Positions 49,664 to 60,639 of a stretch of DNA of 64,000 bases are shown here, one piece after another. A program made the position numbers and the translations under genes. This DNA comes from Maylandia zebra (Eukaryota > Chordata > Actinopteri > Cichliformes > Cichlidae): NCBI RefSeq assembly GCF_041146795.1, contig NC_135168.1, positions 37,712,370 to 37,776,369 on the forward strand, in the 5' to 3' direction. The notes under the pieces were generated by a model, which saw nothing but the letters and a program-made list of their open reading frames with translations, did not search any database and was not told the origin of the DNA. Positions within the stretch are counted from its first letter, which is position 1. Each line of letters begins with the position of its first letter.

Positions 49664-50557
49664 AAGCTGAGGAACATCGAGAAACAAAATGAAGGCTTGC
49701 AAGTAATACTCGATGAAGCTCTGGAGAAAAATAAAGAGATCCACCAAGACAAAAAACAAGAGCCCGTAGAGCAGAGAGACCTGCAGAGCAAACTCCAAGC
49801 CATGGAGGAAAAATACAAAGCTCTGCAGGTGAAGCATGATAAAACTCTGCACAAAAATCAACAGTTGCTTCAAGACAAGAAGAAAATGGAAATGAAACAG
49901 AAGGTAATGGACTCCAAGCGTGATGAGATGGAGGAAAAACACAGATCGCTCCAAATCAAGCTTGAGAAAAAAGCACACGGAAATAAAGAGCTGCTTCAAG
50001 AAAAAGACCAACAGAAAACACAACAGGAAGAAGAAAAACTTAATCTCCAGAGGAAAAATCAAGCACTCCAAGAATTGTATAACGAAACGAAGTACAAAAC
50101 AACTGTACTGGAAGAAGAAAAGAAAAAGCTGGAAAATCAATGCTCAGCGATGCAGAGTAGCATCAATGAGATGCTGAGGAAAAATACCGAACTTGAGGAA
50201 CTTTCTAAGACCTTGAAGCACAAAAACACTGAAATCCAGGCGCAAAAGCAAGAACAACAGAAAACACATAAAGACCTGCAGTGTAGACTTCAAGATATCC
50301 AGAAGAGAAACCAGCAGCTGGAAGACATGCACACAGATGTGCACAAGGCAAAGCGAATAGAGGAGGCAACAGTTAAAGAACTGAAAGACAACCTTAAAGA
50401 AAAACAAGAACAATTAGAAGACATGGTGAAAAGATGCAACAAACTTGAGAAAGAAAACGCAGAAACAATCGATGAGCTGAAAACCCTCATCATTGAGAAA
50501 AAAGTGCTGGTGGAAGAGTATCTGAAAAAGAAGAAAAAACGCTTCCACTGGTTCTAG
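49664..50557 (+). CDS. Coiled-coil protein of unknown function (copy 1)
   Basis: I do not recognise this protein. The frame is open for 297 codons from just after a stop at 49661 to a TAG at 50555. The first in-frame ATG is at 49802, giving 251 residues. The whole product is Lys/Glu/Gln-rich with heptad spacing, so it should form a long coiled coil without a membrane segment or globular domain. It ends in a basic-aromatic tail, EYLKKKKKRFHWF. Either it is a single-exon retrogene starting at 49802 or the last exon of a longer gene, with a weak acceptor (AAAAG) at 49666. A LINE-like tail lies immediately upstream and an L2-type repeat downstream. Its last 116 codons plus 348 bp of 3' flank recur at 56911-57606. 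The length and lack of stops favour real coding. Confidence 0.6.
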   Translation, partial: KLRNIEKQNEGLQVILDEALEKNKEIHQDKKQEPVEQRDLQSKLQAMEEKYKALQVKHDKTLHKNQQLLQDKKKMEMKQKVMDSKRDEMEEKHRSLQIKLEKKAHGNKELLQEKDQQKTQQEEEKLNLQRKNQALQELYNETKYKTTVLEEEKKKLENQCSAMQSSINEMLRKNTELEELSKTLKHKNTEIQAQKQEQQKTHKDLQCRLQDIQKRNQQLEDMHTDVHKAKRIEEATVKELKDNLKEKQEQLEDMVKRCNKLEKENAETIDELKTLIIEKKVLVEEYLKKKKKRFHWF

Positions 50558-50905
50558 AGGAGGGGCACTGCTGCTTCTCACCTGATGTAACCTCGTCTTC
50601 CTCCACCTCTATTCCATCTTCATTTCCCCCCTTCCCCTCCCTCCTTATTCTTTTTTCACCCTCACCCCCCGACCAGTCCCGGCAGTTGACTGCCCCCTCC
50701 TGAGCCTGGTTCTGCCATAGGTTTCTCCTTTAGGTTTCTTTCACTTTAAAAGGAGTTTTTCCTATCCACTGTCGCCTGGTGCTTGCTCAGAGGGGATTGT
50801 TGGGGCTTTCTCTCCTCTCTCTCTCTCTTTCATTCTTTCTATCCTCCCTTTTCCCCCTTCTGCCTTTTCCTTTACCCAATAAACACAATTGCCCACATTT
50901 TACAT
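50210..50905 (+). repeat. Duplicated segment, copy 1
   Basis: This 696 bp segment recurs at 56911-57606 with no indel and five substitutions that I could find (about 99.3% identity). It covers the C-terminal 115 codons of the coiled-coil ORF, its stop, and a 3' flank with a C/T-rich stretch, AAAAGGAGTTTTTCC (L2-type repeat) and AATAAA near 50879. Homology stops abruptly after TACAT. Confidence 0.95.
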
Positions 50906-52190
50906 CAGAGCAAGGACTAATAGACTCAAACACAGCTGTTATCCAACTGCAATAACACATCTGAATACTACAAAAATGTCCACCATGCCACTCTTGGGTT
51001 AATCTATGCACGGTCTGAAGCATGTGTGTGGGAATACTTAGTATTTTAAGTATTCTATCTATTTTATTTATTGACTTTTATTGTTTTATTTAGATTTTGA
51101 TATTGCTAGGGATGATGCAATGATCGGGGACCATTCTTAATTTCGTTGGTCTCATGACAATGACAATAAAGTTTCTGATTCTGATGCTGATTCTGAAATC
51201 AACCCTCCTCAAGAGTTCAATAATTTAGGCAGTTATGTTTATACAAATACTAAATGTATGTTTAGTGTCTTCATACAGGTGTTTTTTTTTCTTAACCTGG
51301 AAACCTGAGTACGGCAGCAGAAGACAGGCCAAGCTTTGGCTAAAAATTCACGGCTGGACACCAGAGTTGTCCCCACCCCTCCCGGGGAAAAAAAAAAAAA
51401 GAGAGAATGTAGTTTTAGGCAGGTTTTTCTCGCTGAACTGCTCTGGGTGCTGTGTCCCTGAATCTCACCAGTGTTAACCTCTGGCGGAAGACATGGAGAA
51501 AAGGAAAAGATGTTCCTGGTAAATGACTGAAACAAATAAAACCACACACAACCAGAGAAAGGTATGAGAAGTGTGAGGAACAGACACATGTGCGTGTTAG
51601 AGAAATGCCTCATTTGAGAAAAAGTTAAATTAACCCATATACAGACGCACCCATACATGCAATGAAGAAACAGCTTACATACATGTGCACGTACATGCAA
51701 GATTGAAGTAGCGACACTTAACATACACCTGTTTTTAAATGGTATAGTTTATACATTACTGACAAATAAACTCTCTGGGTTGCAAGACAACAACTTAATT
51801 TCAAAAGAAAAGATACTGGTCTGATGATTAAGTGAGGACACGACAAATTTAGTGGTTAAAAGGGTCGAATTGGGACAGGTTTTTGTTGATTGTTTAAGAC
51901 AAATGACTACTGAATGATAGAAAATTCCTTTTTAGGTTTCTAAACAGGATCTTAAGAATTTTAACACGTACCTGTGTTGTCCTGTCAACTTGGGGGGTTA
52001 TGAGTTGATTATATGGTGAGAAAAAACAAAAGAGGGGGGAAAGGAGACCTCGTTGTTTCTCCCCTCTCGGGATAACACAGCCAACACAGCACAGCCAACA
52101 CAACATCATTTTCCTGTTCGCCTGTTTTGTTTTGTTTTTGTTTTTTCTGAAAGCCGAAGCTGACCTGGACTCCTACCCTCCCCTCTACCA
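50906..52190. other. Intergenic sequence with SINE/LINE tail
   Basis: No gene recognised. At about 51105-51195 GGTCTCATGACAATGACAAT and AAAGTTTCTGATTCTGATG resemble the end of a dispersed retroposon with a short tail repeat. An A-run lies near 51390. Confidence 0.4.
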
Positions 52191-52239
52191 TCGTTGCCCT
52201 CTCCGCGACCATCTTTGACCCTTTGACCCCTGAAGGCCA

Positions 52240-52870
52240 CAGCAGCTGGACTCACAACAACAACTTGAGGATGTCAACAGTGCTGCAAAAAAGCGATCTC
52301 ATGCAGCAGAGACGGGGAGCACTAAACCTAAAGCCCGTTTCACTACACAGGGGAAATTCCCAGACTGCGTCAGCTGATAGAGCTGTGACGAGACGCACAT
52401 TAAGCCCGGAGGAAAAGGGAGGGTGAGCAAAAGAATGCTGACCTCTGAGAAGAGCCGAACAGCAGAGCTGCAGAAGGCCGTGGAGCAAAGTAAAGACAAC
52501 ATAAATAGACTCCAATCTGACGTGGAAGGAAAAGACTCTGAGGTTTTTGCCCTCAGTAAGAGCTCAAGGCATCAGAGCAGAAATTGAGCATGGCTCCGGA
52601 GGAGCTGGCTGCTAATTGAACTCATCAGTCAGACTTGGAGTTTCACGTACAGGACTTGAAATCAGGCGGAAGCTTGCTGGAGCAGGAGGTCGTCAGACTT
52701 GACGCAAAGCTCCAACAGCAGGAGTAAACCCTGAAAGAGTTACAGAAGCAAAAGGGTCAAGTTACAAGGAGAAGATGCAGGCAGCTGCAACAACGGATGC
52801 AAACAGACCCAAAGAGGAGGGGAGGACCCCAGGGCATGCTTCAGGCCGCTGGTTTACCTAAACTACAGAA
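52240..52870 (+). pseudogene. Degenerate coiled-coil pseudogene
   Basis: The + strand reads as a heptad-rich protein interrupted by stops: QQLDSQQQLEDVNSAAKK at the left, then SRTAELQKAVEQSKDNI, RLQSDVEGKDSEVFALS-stop, ELKASEQKLSMAPEELAAN-stop, THQSDLEFHVQDLKSG, VVRLDAKLQQQE-stop and TLKELQKQKGQVTRR. In-frame stops sit where Gln/Arg codons are expected, consistent with decay. The composition recalls EEA1-like or golgin-like long coiled coils; parent not identified. It differs from the ORF at 49664-50557. Confidence 0.5.
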
Positions 52871-54846
52871 CAGGAAGGTGATGAACACAAACATACACCA
52901 ACACACGAACACACACTTCTGCATGCGCCGACTTAGAATGAAGACAAACACACACATGAACACTTATGCACTCGTTGAGGGAGTGAAAACTGATACATAC
53001 CCATGCACCAAAATCAAAATGTTGATTTAATTCACTAAGAAGTGACACACAATGCTCCAAGCTGCTGCAATGAAGAATGCTTTACTGACAAAGGCTCAAT
53101 GCTGCACACAACAAATTCAAATATGGAATCTGTTACAATAATAAGCCCAGAGGGCATTTGTGTGGTCTGGGGAGCAGAGTCCGGAGCGGTTTGGTTATGA
53201 AAACGATGCCTGTACGAGATATCTGGGGCTTAAGGCCTCGACTTAATTGTTTACTGTACACTAAAAAGAAAAGAAAACAGCCTGAGCAGTGGTGCAGAGT
53301 GAAAACGATGAATTAACAGTGTGAGTCTTATTTCAGAGCGGAGCGCCACATCATTGTGATGGAGACTTAATAAAAGGAGGAACACACGGACAAAGAAGAA
53401 GAGAAAGGGGGGGCAGCCCTTGAACACGATTGCCTGAGGTATTAAAGTTCTGTACTAAATTCTGGTTTCCAGTGTGAGAAAAGTCACGCAGTGCCAGTAG
53501 TAGAGCTAGGTTGAGTGATGATTCTAAATTACTGTAAGTAAATCATCGTACACCCGTTTAAGTTTCATGATAACGGGGATCTAGACTTTGTTGAACCCTA
53601 GGCAAGTTGAACAGGTAAAATTTGAGTGACCAAGTAGCAGTTGAATAAAAGTCATTGAATAAGTGTTGAAATAAACTGGCAGAATTAAGAGAATTAAAAC
53701 ATTTCAAGAGCTCAAATTACTTAATATGGAAACGGTTCTATTTTGTTTCACGAATGCAAAACATATAGGTTTATGAATATGAAAAGGTTGAGGTGGTGTT
53801 GATTTGACTCTGTGTAGGTTTAGGTGGGTATCTTTATTGATGGGAGGAATATTCAGTGACAAGTCCTAAGACCCGGGCGTTGGTATTTTTGTTTTTGTTA
53901 TCTTTCATTTTATTTTGTTTTATATTTTGAACAGTGCACTGATTTTTGTTTGTGAATCTTTTCTTTAAGCAGATCTGCACATCGGAAATTACAAGCATTA
54001 CACGTCGGCGAGAAAATTGTTGTAAGTGAGTTTCTCCGCATTGAAATGGGTTCTGGAGGAAACACTTGTGGGGACAATTAGAAACGAGAGTCCCTGTCTA
54101 AAAAAGGATTCAGCGAGGTAATCCAAATTCAAGTTCTTGTTTTCTTTTTGAGATGACGTCATTTTGCTGAGGGCGGAAATCTAAATGCGACGACAGGTTT
54201 CACTATCAGCAAAGAAAGAAAGAAATGAATGAATGGATGAATGGATGAAAGACTGGAAATAAAAACAAACGGACTGACTGGTAAAAGATGACAAGACTTG
54301 ACCATGACTCAAGGTTAACCACCTCCACCTAGATAGGATAAAAGGGTGGATGAATTTATGTGTGTTTCTTTTTACAGGAGTAGAAGGATGACAAAATATT
54401 CGAGGATGAGTGAACCTGTAAATGCCATTTTTGTGTCTTGTGTTGTTTACAGAGGTAACTGCGCAGCGTTACCATTTACATTTTCTTCCCTACAGGGTTA
54501 CAGTTTTTAATGTTTTTCTATTACAGGATTTCTGGGCGGATGTGTGAAGAAACGGTGTTTATGGGTTAGGAGTTGGTGATGCTATTACACTGTATTTTGG
54601 TGAGAGTGTTGGGTGAGACACACCCTGTCTTGAAAACTGTGATTCTTTTACAGGAAATGTTTTTATAGCACCTATGGGATGTGGATGCCTGACTGCGGTC
54701 AATGTGCTGCTAATGTTTGCTTTGCTTTGTTAAGAATGCGTGAGAAGGGTGCAGTAGAAAACAGACAAGTGACATGAAAACAAGTAATAATAACAAATAA
54801 CTAATTTGGGGACAGTTTAACCTAGAGCCCACTAACTGGCCATTAG

Positions 54847-54850
<4 letters not shown>

Positions 54851-54881
<31 letters not shown>
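54851..54881. repeat. (TC)n microsatellite
   Basis: About fifteen uninterrupted TC units; likely polymorphic in length. Confidence 0.9.
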
Positions 54882-54885
<4 letters not shown>

Positions 54886-56176
54886 GTAATATTGCCCAAG
54901 TGTGAATAAAACAAATTGTGGCAATAAAAGTGATTTAATGATTGGAGAAACCTGAACATGATACTTGTCTGTTGTGCTGAATCTTTTAATACTCTTATGA
55001 TTTGCAGGTGGTTGTAAATAAGCTGTTTGCTTTAACAGGTTTGCTTTTTAGCTGAATTGCAAAATACAACTAGAACGATTAATTGAGACTAATCGCAACT
55101 AACCTGAAACTGAGGAGGGTCTATATAAGGAAGAACTAAAACAGGTATAAAGTGCATTTGATCTTTAATTGCAGGTGTGACCATGAAGATTTTTGGTACA
55201 GATTGCAGGTTGTTGCTCATTATTGAAGTGTGCTCATAAAGGCAAAAGCTATATAGGGGGTCTATGATTTGGTCTGTGTTTTAATAATTTAGGTATGGCA
55301 AATTAAAGGTTTCTAGACAATTTAGGGAACGAGTGAGAAGCATAATTAGATGATCAGAAACTGAGTACTACACTTAAGTTGGAATTGAGAACGCCCAATT
55401 TGTTTGAGGTCTGTTGTTCATTTTTATACACACATTGCAAATGAGCTTATAAGGAGCTGGCACTTAGTCTGTGAAGGTCAAAAGCTTCATCCGACAACGG
55501 ATCGGATTGATATATTGGAGCTATTGACTTCACGTGCAGAGGGTTAAGTGCATGCACGCTTACACACATAAGCATGGCATAGGATTGGAATAAACAAAGT
55601 CAACAACATTAGGTTAGGAGAGCCAGCGCAGGAGAGGTGTTGGCTTTCTGTCTCTTGCAGAGAAGGGAACAGACACCAGACGGGGACATGGAGATATGGG
55701 GACCCTTCACAGCAACTGGGGTCAAGTGTCATGGCCTTGGGGCTCCTTGAGAAGATGGATCCCATAACCACAACGATAACCAGGAAGGGGTTGGCGAAAA
55801 CTAGGAACACCAGAGACCAACGAGGTTCGAGAGGCTTTTGGCAAAAAGGGGGACACGGCGGTGACAACGGACAACAAACACACAGATCTTTGTTTGAAAG
55901 TGGGGCAGAATAATCCCCAGATCTGTGTAACGACTGAAGGGTGGTCTAACCCCGGAAGTCGAAGAAAGAAGAATCCGAGGGCGTTTCTTCACTCCAAGAG
56001 GAGGTGGTAAAGGGGCCTGAAGCGTGACAGGCTAAAACTCGAGTCTGAAGCTAAAAGAACAGCTGGGTTGTGGGAAAATTGGAAAACAACGGAGGTGTTG
56101 GGGTTGATAAGTGTCATAACGTGTTTGTTTGGTTTGGGAATAAATCCTGGTGTGAGTTGGGCTGGCAAGCCAGCCC

Positions 56177-56188
56177 AAAGAGGAGGAA
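56177..56188 (+). other. Polypurine tract
   Basis: AAAGAGGAGGAA sits directly before the TG that begins the LTR-like segment at 56189. This is the position and composition of the primer for plus-strand synthesis in LTR retroelements. Confidence 0.6.
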
Positions 56189-56910
56189 TGTGACCAGGAG
56201 ATATTTTATTTTGTATTTTTATGATCACAGTTATAATCAGAAGTATCAATCATTAATCATTTACCATTGTTGAACCAGTTGACAGAATAATCTTTGAACC
56301 ACATCTATGTTAACATTAATCTACACAGATTATCAGTACTTTAATCAGTCTATTGTTGTTCTGTACTATTCATGTTATTTGCTTAAAGCTGTTTCACAGT
56401 TCTGTAACCACTCAGAAGCCTGTGGGTCCTGGTGGACCCTGCCTTAGTTCTATGTTCAGTTCTGCACGTACACAGGCCTTTAAAGTACATGCACGCTCTT
56501 ATATAACACATGAATGTGTACACACACACTTAGTAAGAATAGGAGGGTCGTCTGAGGACAGTTTTCTGATAGATATACTTTCACAATAGACACGAATAGA
56601 TATACACACCACACACACTGGTTTTCTCTGAGTGCTGGGCTGAGTGGAAACATCTGGAGGCCTTATAAGGAGAACTTGTGGAGTGAGGGGAACTTCCTGA
56701 GTTCTGAGAACTGACTGATACTTATCATGTGACTTGACGTCATCATTGTAATAAAAGCCTTGTGAGATGCTTGTTCGGGGGAGATCGGCTCTAAAAGGCT
56801 TGTGATGCTCATCTTCCCCATATGTACATATGTATAATAAAAATCACTATTCTGACATCTACTGAGACTATGCAGTCGTTTGTCTTCTCCTCAAAACTCG
56901 AATCATGACA
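56189..56910 (+). mobile_element. LTR of a retroelement (3' LTR, element truncated)
   Basis: A 722 bp segment that begins TGTGACC after a purine tract and ends ATGACA, so it has TG...CA ends. It has a TATA-like CCTTATAAGGAG near 56661 and poly(A) signals AATAAA near 56751 and 56836, in the order expected of U3-R-U5. The purine tract marks it as a 3' LTR, whose internal region would lie to the left, but no gag, pol or env could be read there and no 5' LTR was found. Its right edge coincides exactly with the start of duplicated segment copy 2. A retrovirus-like or Gypsy-like origin cannot be told apart. Confidence 0.6.
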
Positions 56911-57258
56911 ACCTTGAAGCACAAAAACACTGAAATCCAGGTGCAAAAGCAAGAACAACAGAAAACACATAAAGACCTGCAGTGTAGACTTCAAGATATC
57001 CAGAAGAGAAACCAGCAGCTGGAAGACATGCACACAGATGTGCACAAGGCAAAGCGAATAGAGGAGGCAACAGTTAAAGAACTGAAAGACAAGCTTAAAG
57101 AAAAACAAGAACAATTAGAAGACATGGTGAAAAGATGCAACAAACTTGAGAAAGAAAATGCAGAAACAATCGATGAGCTGAAAACCCTCATCATTGAGAA
57201 AAAAGTGCTCGTGGAAGAGTATCTGAAAAAGAAGAAAAAACGCTTCCACTGGTTCTAG
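56911..57258 (+). pseudogene. Coiled-coil protein, truncated copy 2
   Basis: The last 116 codons including stop of the unknown coiled-coil protein, near-identical to 50210-50557. Of five substitutions across the 696 bp duplicate, four are in the coding part, and two of these are synonymous (AAC/AAT Asn; GTG/GTC before the final tail is silent too), so the frame is kept intact. The upstream coding part is replaced by the LTR, so the open frame now runs in from LTR sequence (an ATG at 56905-56907 straddles the junction). It could be expressed from the LTR, but this is speculative. Confidence 0.6.
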
Positions 57259-57606
57259 AGGAGGGGCACTGCTGCTTCTCACCTGATGTAACCTCGTCTT
57301 CCTCCACCTCTATTCCATCTTCATTTCCCCCCTTCCCCTCCCTCCTTATTCTTTTTTCACCCTCACCCCCCGACCAGTCCCGGCAGTTGACTGCCCCCTC
57401 CTGAGCCTGGTTCTGCCATAGGTTTCTCCTTTAGGTTTCTTTCACTTTAAAAGGAGTTTTTCCTATCCACTGTCGCCTGGTGCTTGCTCAGAGGGGATTG
57501 TTGGGGTTTTCTCTCCTCTCTCTCTCTCTTTCATTCTTTCTATCCTCCCTTTTCCCCCTTCTGCCTTTTCCTTTACCCAATAAACACAATTGCCCACATT
57601 TTACAT
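56911..57606 (+). repeat. Duplicated segment, copy 2
   Basis: Partner of 50210-50905 at a constant offset of 6,701 bp. It includes the same 3' flank and AATAAA. Homology begins precisely at the LTR edge and ends after TACAT at 57606. Confidence 0.95.
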
Positions 57607-59755
57607 GTGTTTGAAAAATGTCTTCATTCAACAATAATTCATCTTAGGTATAAAAACAAGAAATAGGTAATAGCTGCATGTGTGTTTGTGTGTGTGCATA
57701 ATATACATACTTGTTTCCCAGAAAGAATTAATACTAGATGGATAGAGACAGGTTTTAAAGACTAGAAATGAAAACATGTGAGTCCTGTCTTTAAATAAAA
57801 ATATATAATTCCCTATATTCCTATCTATTCCAAACAACGGTAGTAAGTAACAAAGTTTCAAATTTGTCTTTCACTTTGACTCTTAATTTACTAACCATGA
57901 ACAAGAGGTCAGAGGTCAAATGTGGCACGATACCTTAAATCTTTCTGTGATACTTTCTGTATGTGGACCAGAGATGGGCAACACCGCATAGTCTGATTTC
58001 TTTTTTCAAGTAGCGAGTAAAGTAAGGGATTACTATTGCAAAAAAGGTAATTAGATTACTGTTACTTTCCTGTAAGCAGGCTACATTACTGTGTTACTAA
58101 TCCTCGTCATTTTCTTTGTGAGAGTGTCTCATGACAATGACGTACAAGCTTGCGACGTCCGTGGCAGCAACAGACGTGTGTAGATCAACAAAGGATAATA
58201 TGGAGTGCAGGAGAGAGTACGACCATGCAGGGTTTAAAGCTTACTTTGAGTTTGATTCCGTAAAAAGTGACAAAAACATTGAAAACATACAGTAGTGAAG
58301 TTCTTAGCTCCCTGTTTTAGTTTTGTTGTCATCCTCCCTGGTGTTCCCCTCACTCTCTTGCTATTTGATGCATGAATGCTTCCTCGGCTCAGCTCCCGTC
58401 CCCACACCCTGTCGTCACTTTTTTAAATACTTCCATCACACCAACAGGCACTTTAGAATCACCAATTGACAAGCATGTGTTTGGACAGGCTCAAACCGGA
58501 GAGGTGATCAATGGACCACAGCGCTGCACACCCCTGGCAACTTTGGGGGTAAAGCCACTGGTTTGTGGTGGTTGCCAGGTGAAATCAGGGTCTGCTGCAC
58601 CAAAAACATAATTGTGATTGCTTTGGTTGCAATCAGATTGCCATAGTCATCTGCAGTTTGCATGTTGGATGCCAACTACTCACAAAGCGGTGGGAAAAGT
58701 TTTGTTTTTTTAGTTTGGCTTTCATCTTTACTTTTGCGTCCTTTCTAAAAACACTAACATATAGGTCTGGTCTTTTCCTATGTTGCAAGTCTCAAATCTT
58801 GATTGCCTGGATCCATTTAGTGTTTTATCATATGTGCTTTAAGCAGTAAATCTCAGGTAAAATGAACTGTTCTATCTGCCAGGAAGGACACAAACACAGA
58901 CCCAAGATAAACAAAGACTGGATACAGTCTTTATATTATCTGCATGTCGTTTGAAATCTACAAGACATGCTGACACCATGTCTGTGTAGGTTCCTAGTCA
59001 ATCAGGTCATGTTTGTCTTAAGAGAGGCAGCTGGACTCCTTTAAAACATTTCACTTCTCATCCAAGAGGTTTGTTCAGCTTGAAAAACAAAAAGGTGAAG
59101 AGTCCCAGCTATTTACACCCTAATGGAGGTTGTTCTCTATGGAGGTGGTAGCTGACCTACCTACTATTAATCATGAGCTAAGGTTTGAAAAACCGCATGT
59201 GTCATTACCAACAGGGGTTCCAAGTAAAACCACTGGCATCATGGGAGAGTGTCTGCGTCTAAATTTCACTCTTTCATGGATGCCAGCATATGCTTGTCAA
59301 ATAAAGACTGATTTTAGTTTAGTTTTCCTTCTATAAATAAAGATATTTCTAAACTGGAAATGTTCAAACTTCAAACTGGCGCAGAAAAAAAATTCAAAGG
59401 GTATTAAGTGTCTGATGGTTCAAATTACCTTGAAGGACAATCATTGCAGTATACTGCAAAATGAAACACTGCATATACATATTATACTAGAGAGTACCTG
59501 TGTGTAGTATGAATAACATAACCACCGCAACAGAGGTGTAAGCACCTTTTGCAAGGCACCCAAGGAAACCAATGAACAGCCTCAAAAATAAATGAACAGG
59601 TGGAGATGTAGACTGTATTTGCAGATTACAGCTCCACCACAAATCAAACTTCCATATTACAGCGAGACTGCTCAGCAAGGAAAAATAGTCAATCTCAGTA
59701 AGACTGAATGAAGACAGACCAAAAATTAATTGCATCTGCTCACACATTACTCAGC
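57607..59755. other. Intergenic sequence with repeat fragments
   Basis: No gene recognised. At about 57965-58110 GAGATGGGCAACACCGCAT and repeated GTAATTAGATTACTG-type words resemble the end of a hAT-type MITE common in fish. At about 59040-59075 CACTTCTCATCCAAGAGG matches, on minus, a GGATGAGAAGTG motif common in fish dispersed retroelements. Both are partial and unassigned. Confidence 0.4.
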
Positions 59756-60094
59756 TGTAAGGTTTCCTAAGTACTCAGATGTAACACTGTGGATGTAAGA
59801 GCCAAAGTCAATGTTTATGTTTTTCCTTTTTTGTTTTGGTGGCACAGGTGTATAGCTTTACCTGCGTCTCAGGTGATGGTATGTGGGTGTGGTCACAGTC
59901 TATTTACCTGATGTCGGTGTTCGCAGCAGATGTGTTGGGTGAGTGGTTTGTGGGCAAACTTTTCTGTTGACCGTCATTTTTTGGCACACCAGTTAATCCA
60001 TGCGCTAGTTGGAAATTGATTGAAAGCGCAAATGTTTGTTCTTGTTTTGTTCTTAAAATAAATGCGCAAAGTACAAGTTCGACTCATTGTGGAT
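59756..60094 (+). repeat. Putative 5' LTR of BEL/Pao element
   Basis: A stretch beginning TGTAAGG precedes the BEL/Pao frame and holds a late AAATAAATGCGC poly(A)-like signal about 30 bp from a possible end. A primer-binding-site-like TGGAGGCGCGTCAC follows at 60098. Without the 3' LTR, which is off-window, neither boundary is proven. Confidence 0.35.
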
Positions 60095-60639
60095 TATTGG
60101 AGGCGCGTCACAGGGACACAACCAACTCAGCCGGCCGCGGCTTTATTTACGGATGAAAGTCGCAACATTTAGTCAACAGAAAACCCTTGTCTTTTATTGC
60201 ACGCATCGAAACAATGAAGAGGATTTTTGGACATACGTTTTGGAGTCACGGAGATGTCAGATGAGTGGACGCAGTTCTCAAATGAGTAATTGGAAACGGC
60301 ACCGTCACACTGGCATGGTGGAACGCAGCGCAACAGACACTTCAGAAGCGGTAGGACACGCGGATTCACTCTGTGTATTATTGGATGTTTTGAACACAGT
60401 TTGTAAGTGTCATCGCTTGTCCATTGGGGACATTGGTTTGATCTGCGTTGTGTGCGTGCGTGTGCTTGATTTGGCAAGCTGGAGGACTCTGCTCTGGTTT
60501 TGACAGCCTGTGACGCTGCTGCGCAATGGTTTACACGGAAGAAAAGTATTGGCTGTGGTCTATCTTTGAAGCTGTGGAATATAATGTTGTTTTGATGCAT
60601 GTGAAAAAGTGACGATGAGTGAAATAAAAGAAGCCGAAC
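60095..60639 (+). other. BEL/Pao leader
   Basis: Region between the putative LTR and the Gag-Pol start. It has several short ORFs but nothing recognisable; a short upstream ORF (ATG at 60615) overlaps the main start in another frame. Confidence 0.4.

Larger units (their letters stand above)
52871..56188. other. Gene-poor sequence upstream of an LTR
   Basis: No recognisable protein domain was found in any frame. A (TC)n tract lies at 54851-54881. The right part, next to the LTR at 56189, ends in a purine tract and may be the decayed inner end of a retroelement. No matching 5' LTR was seen. Confidence 0.4.

Noticed and set aside
49652-50493. Long Phe/Leu-rich ORFs on the minus strand opposite the coiled-coil gene
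   Set aside because: They are the antisense shadow of Lys/Glu/Gln codons; the same shadow appears opposite copy 2.
53990-54110. Retroviral leader-like arrangement: a donor-like TTGTAAGTGAG followed by an ATG GGT (Met-Gly) start
   Set aside because: The frame stops after eleven codons, there is no primer-binding site, and the sequence to the left does not match the LTR at 56189-56910.
60087-60503. 138-codon ORF ahead of the BEL/Pao frame
   Set aside because: It spans the putative LTR/leader junction, has no recognisable domain, and related elements begin Gag at a later ATG such as 60640.
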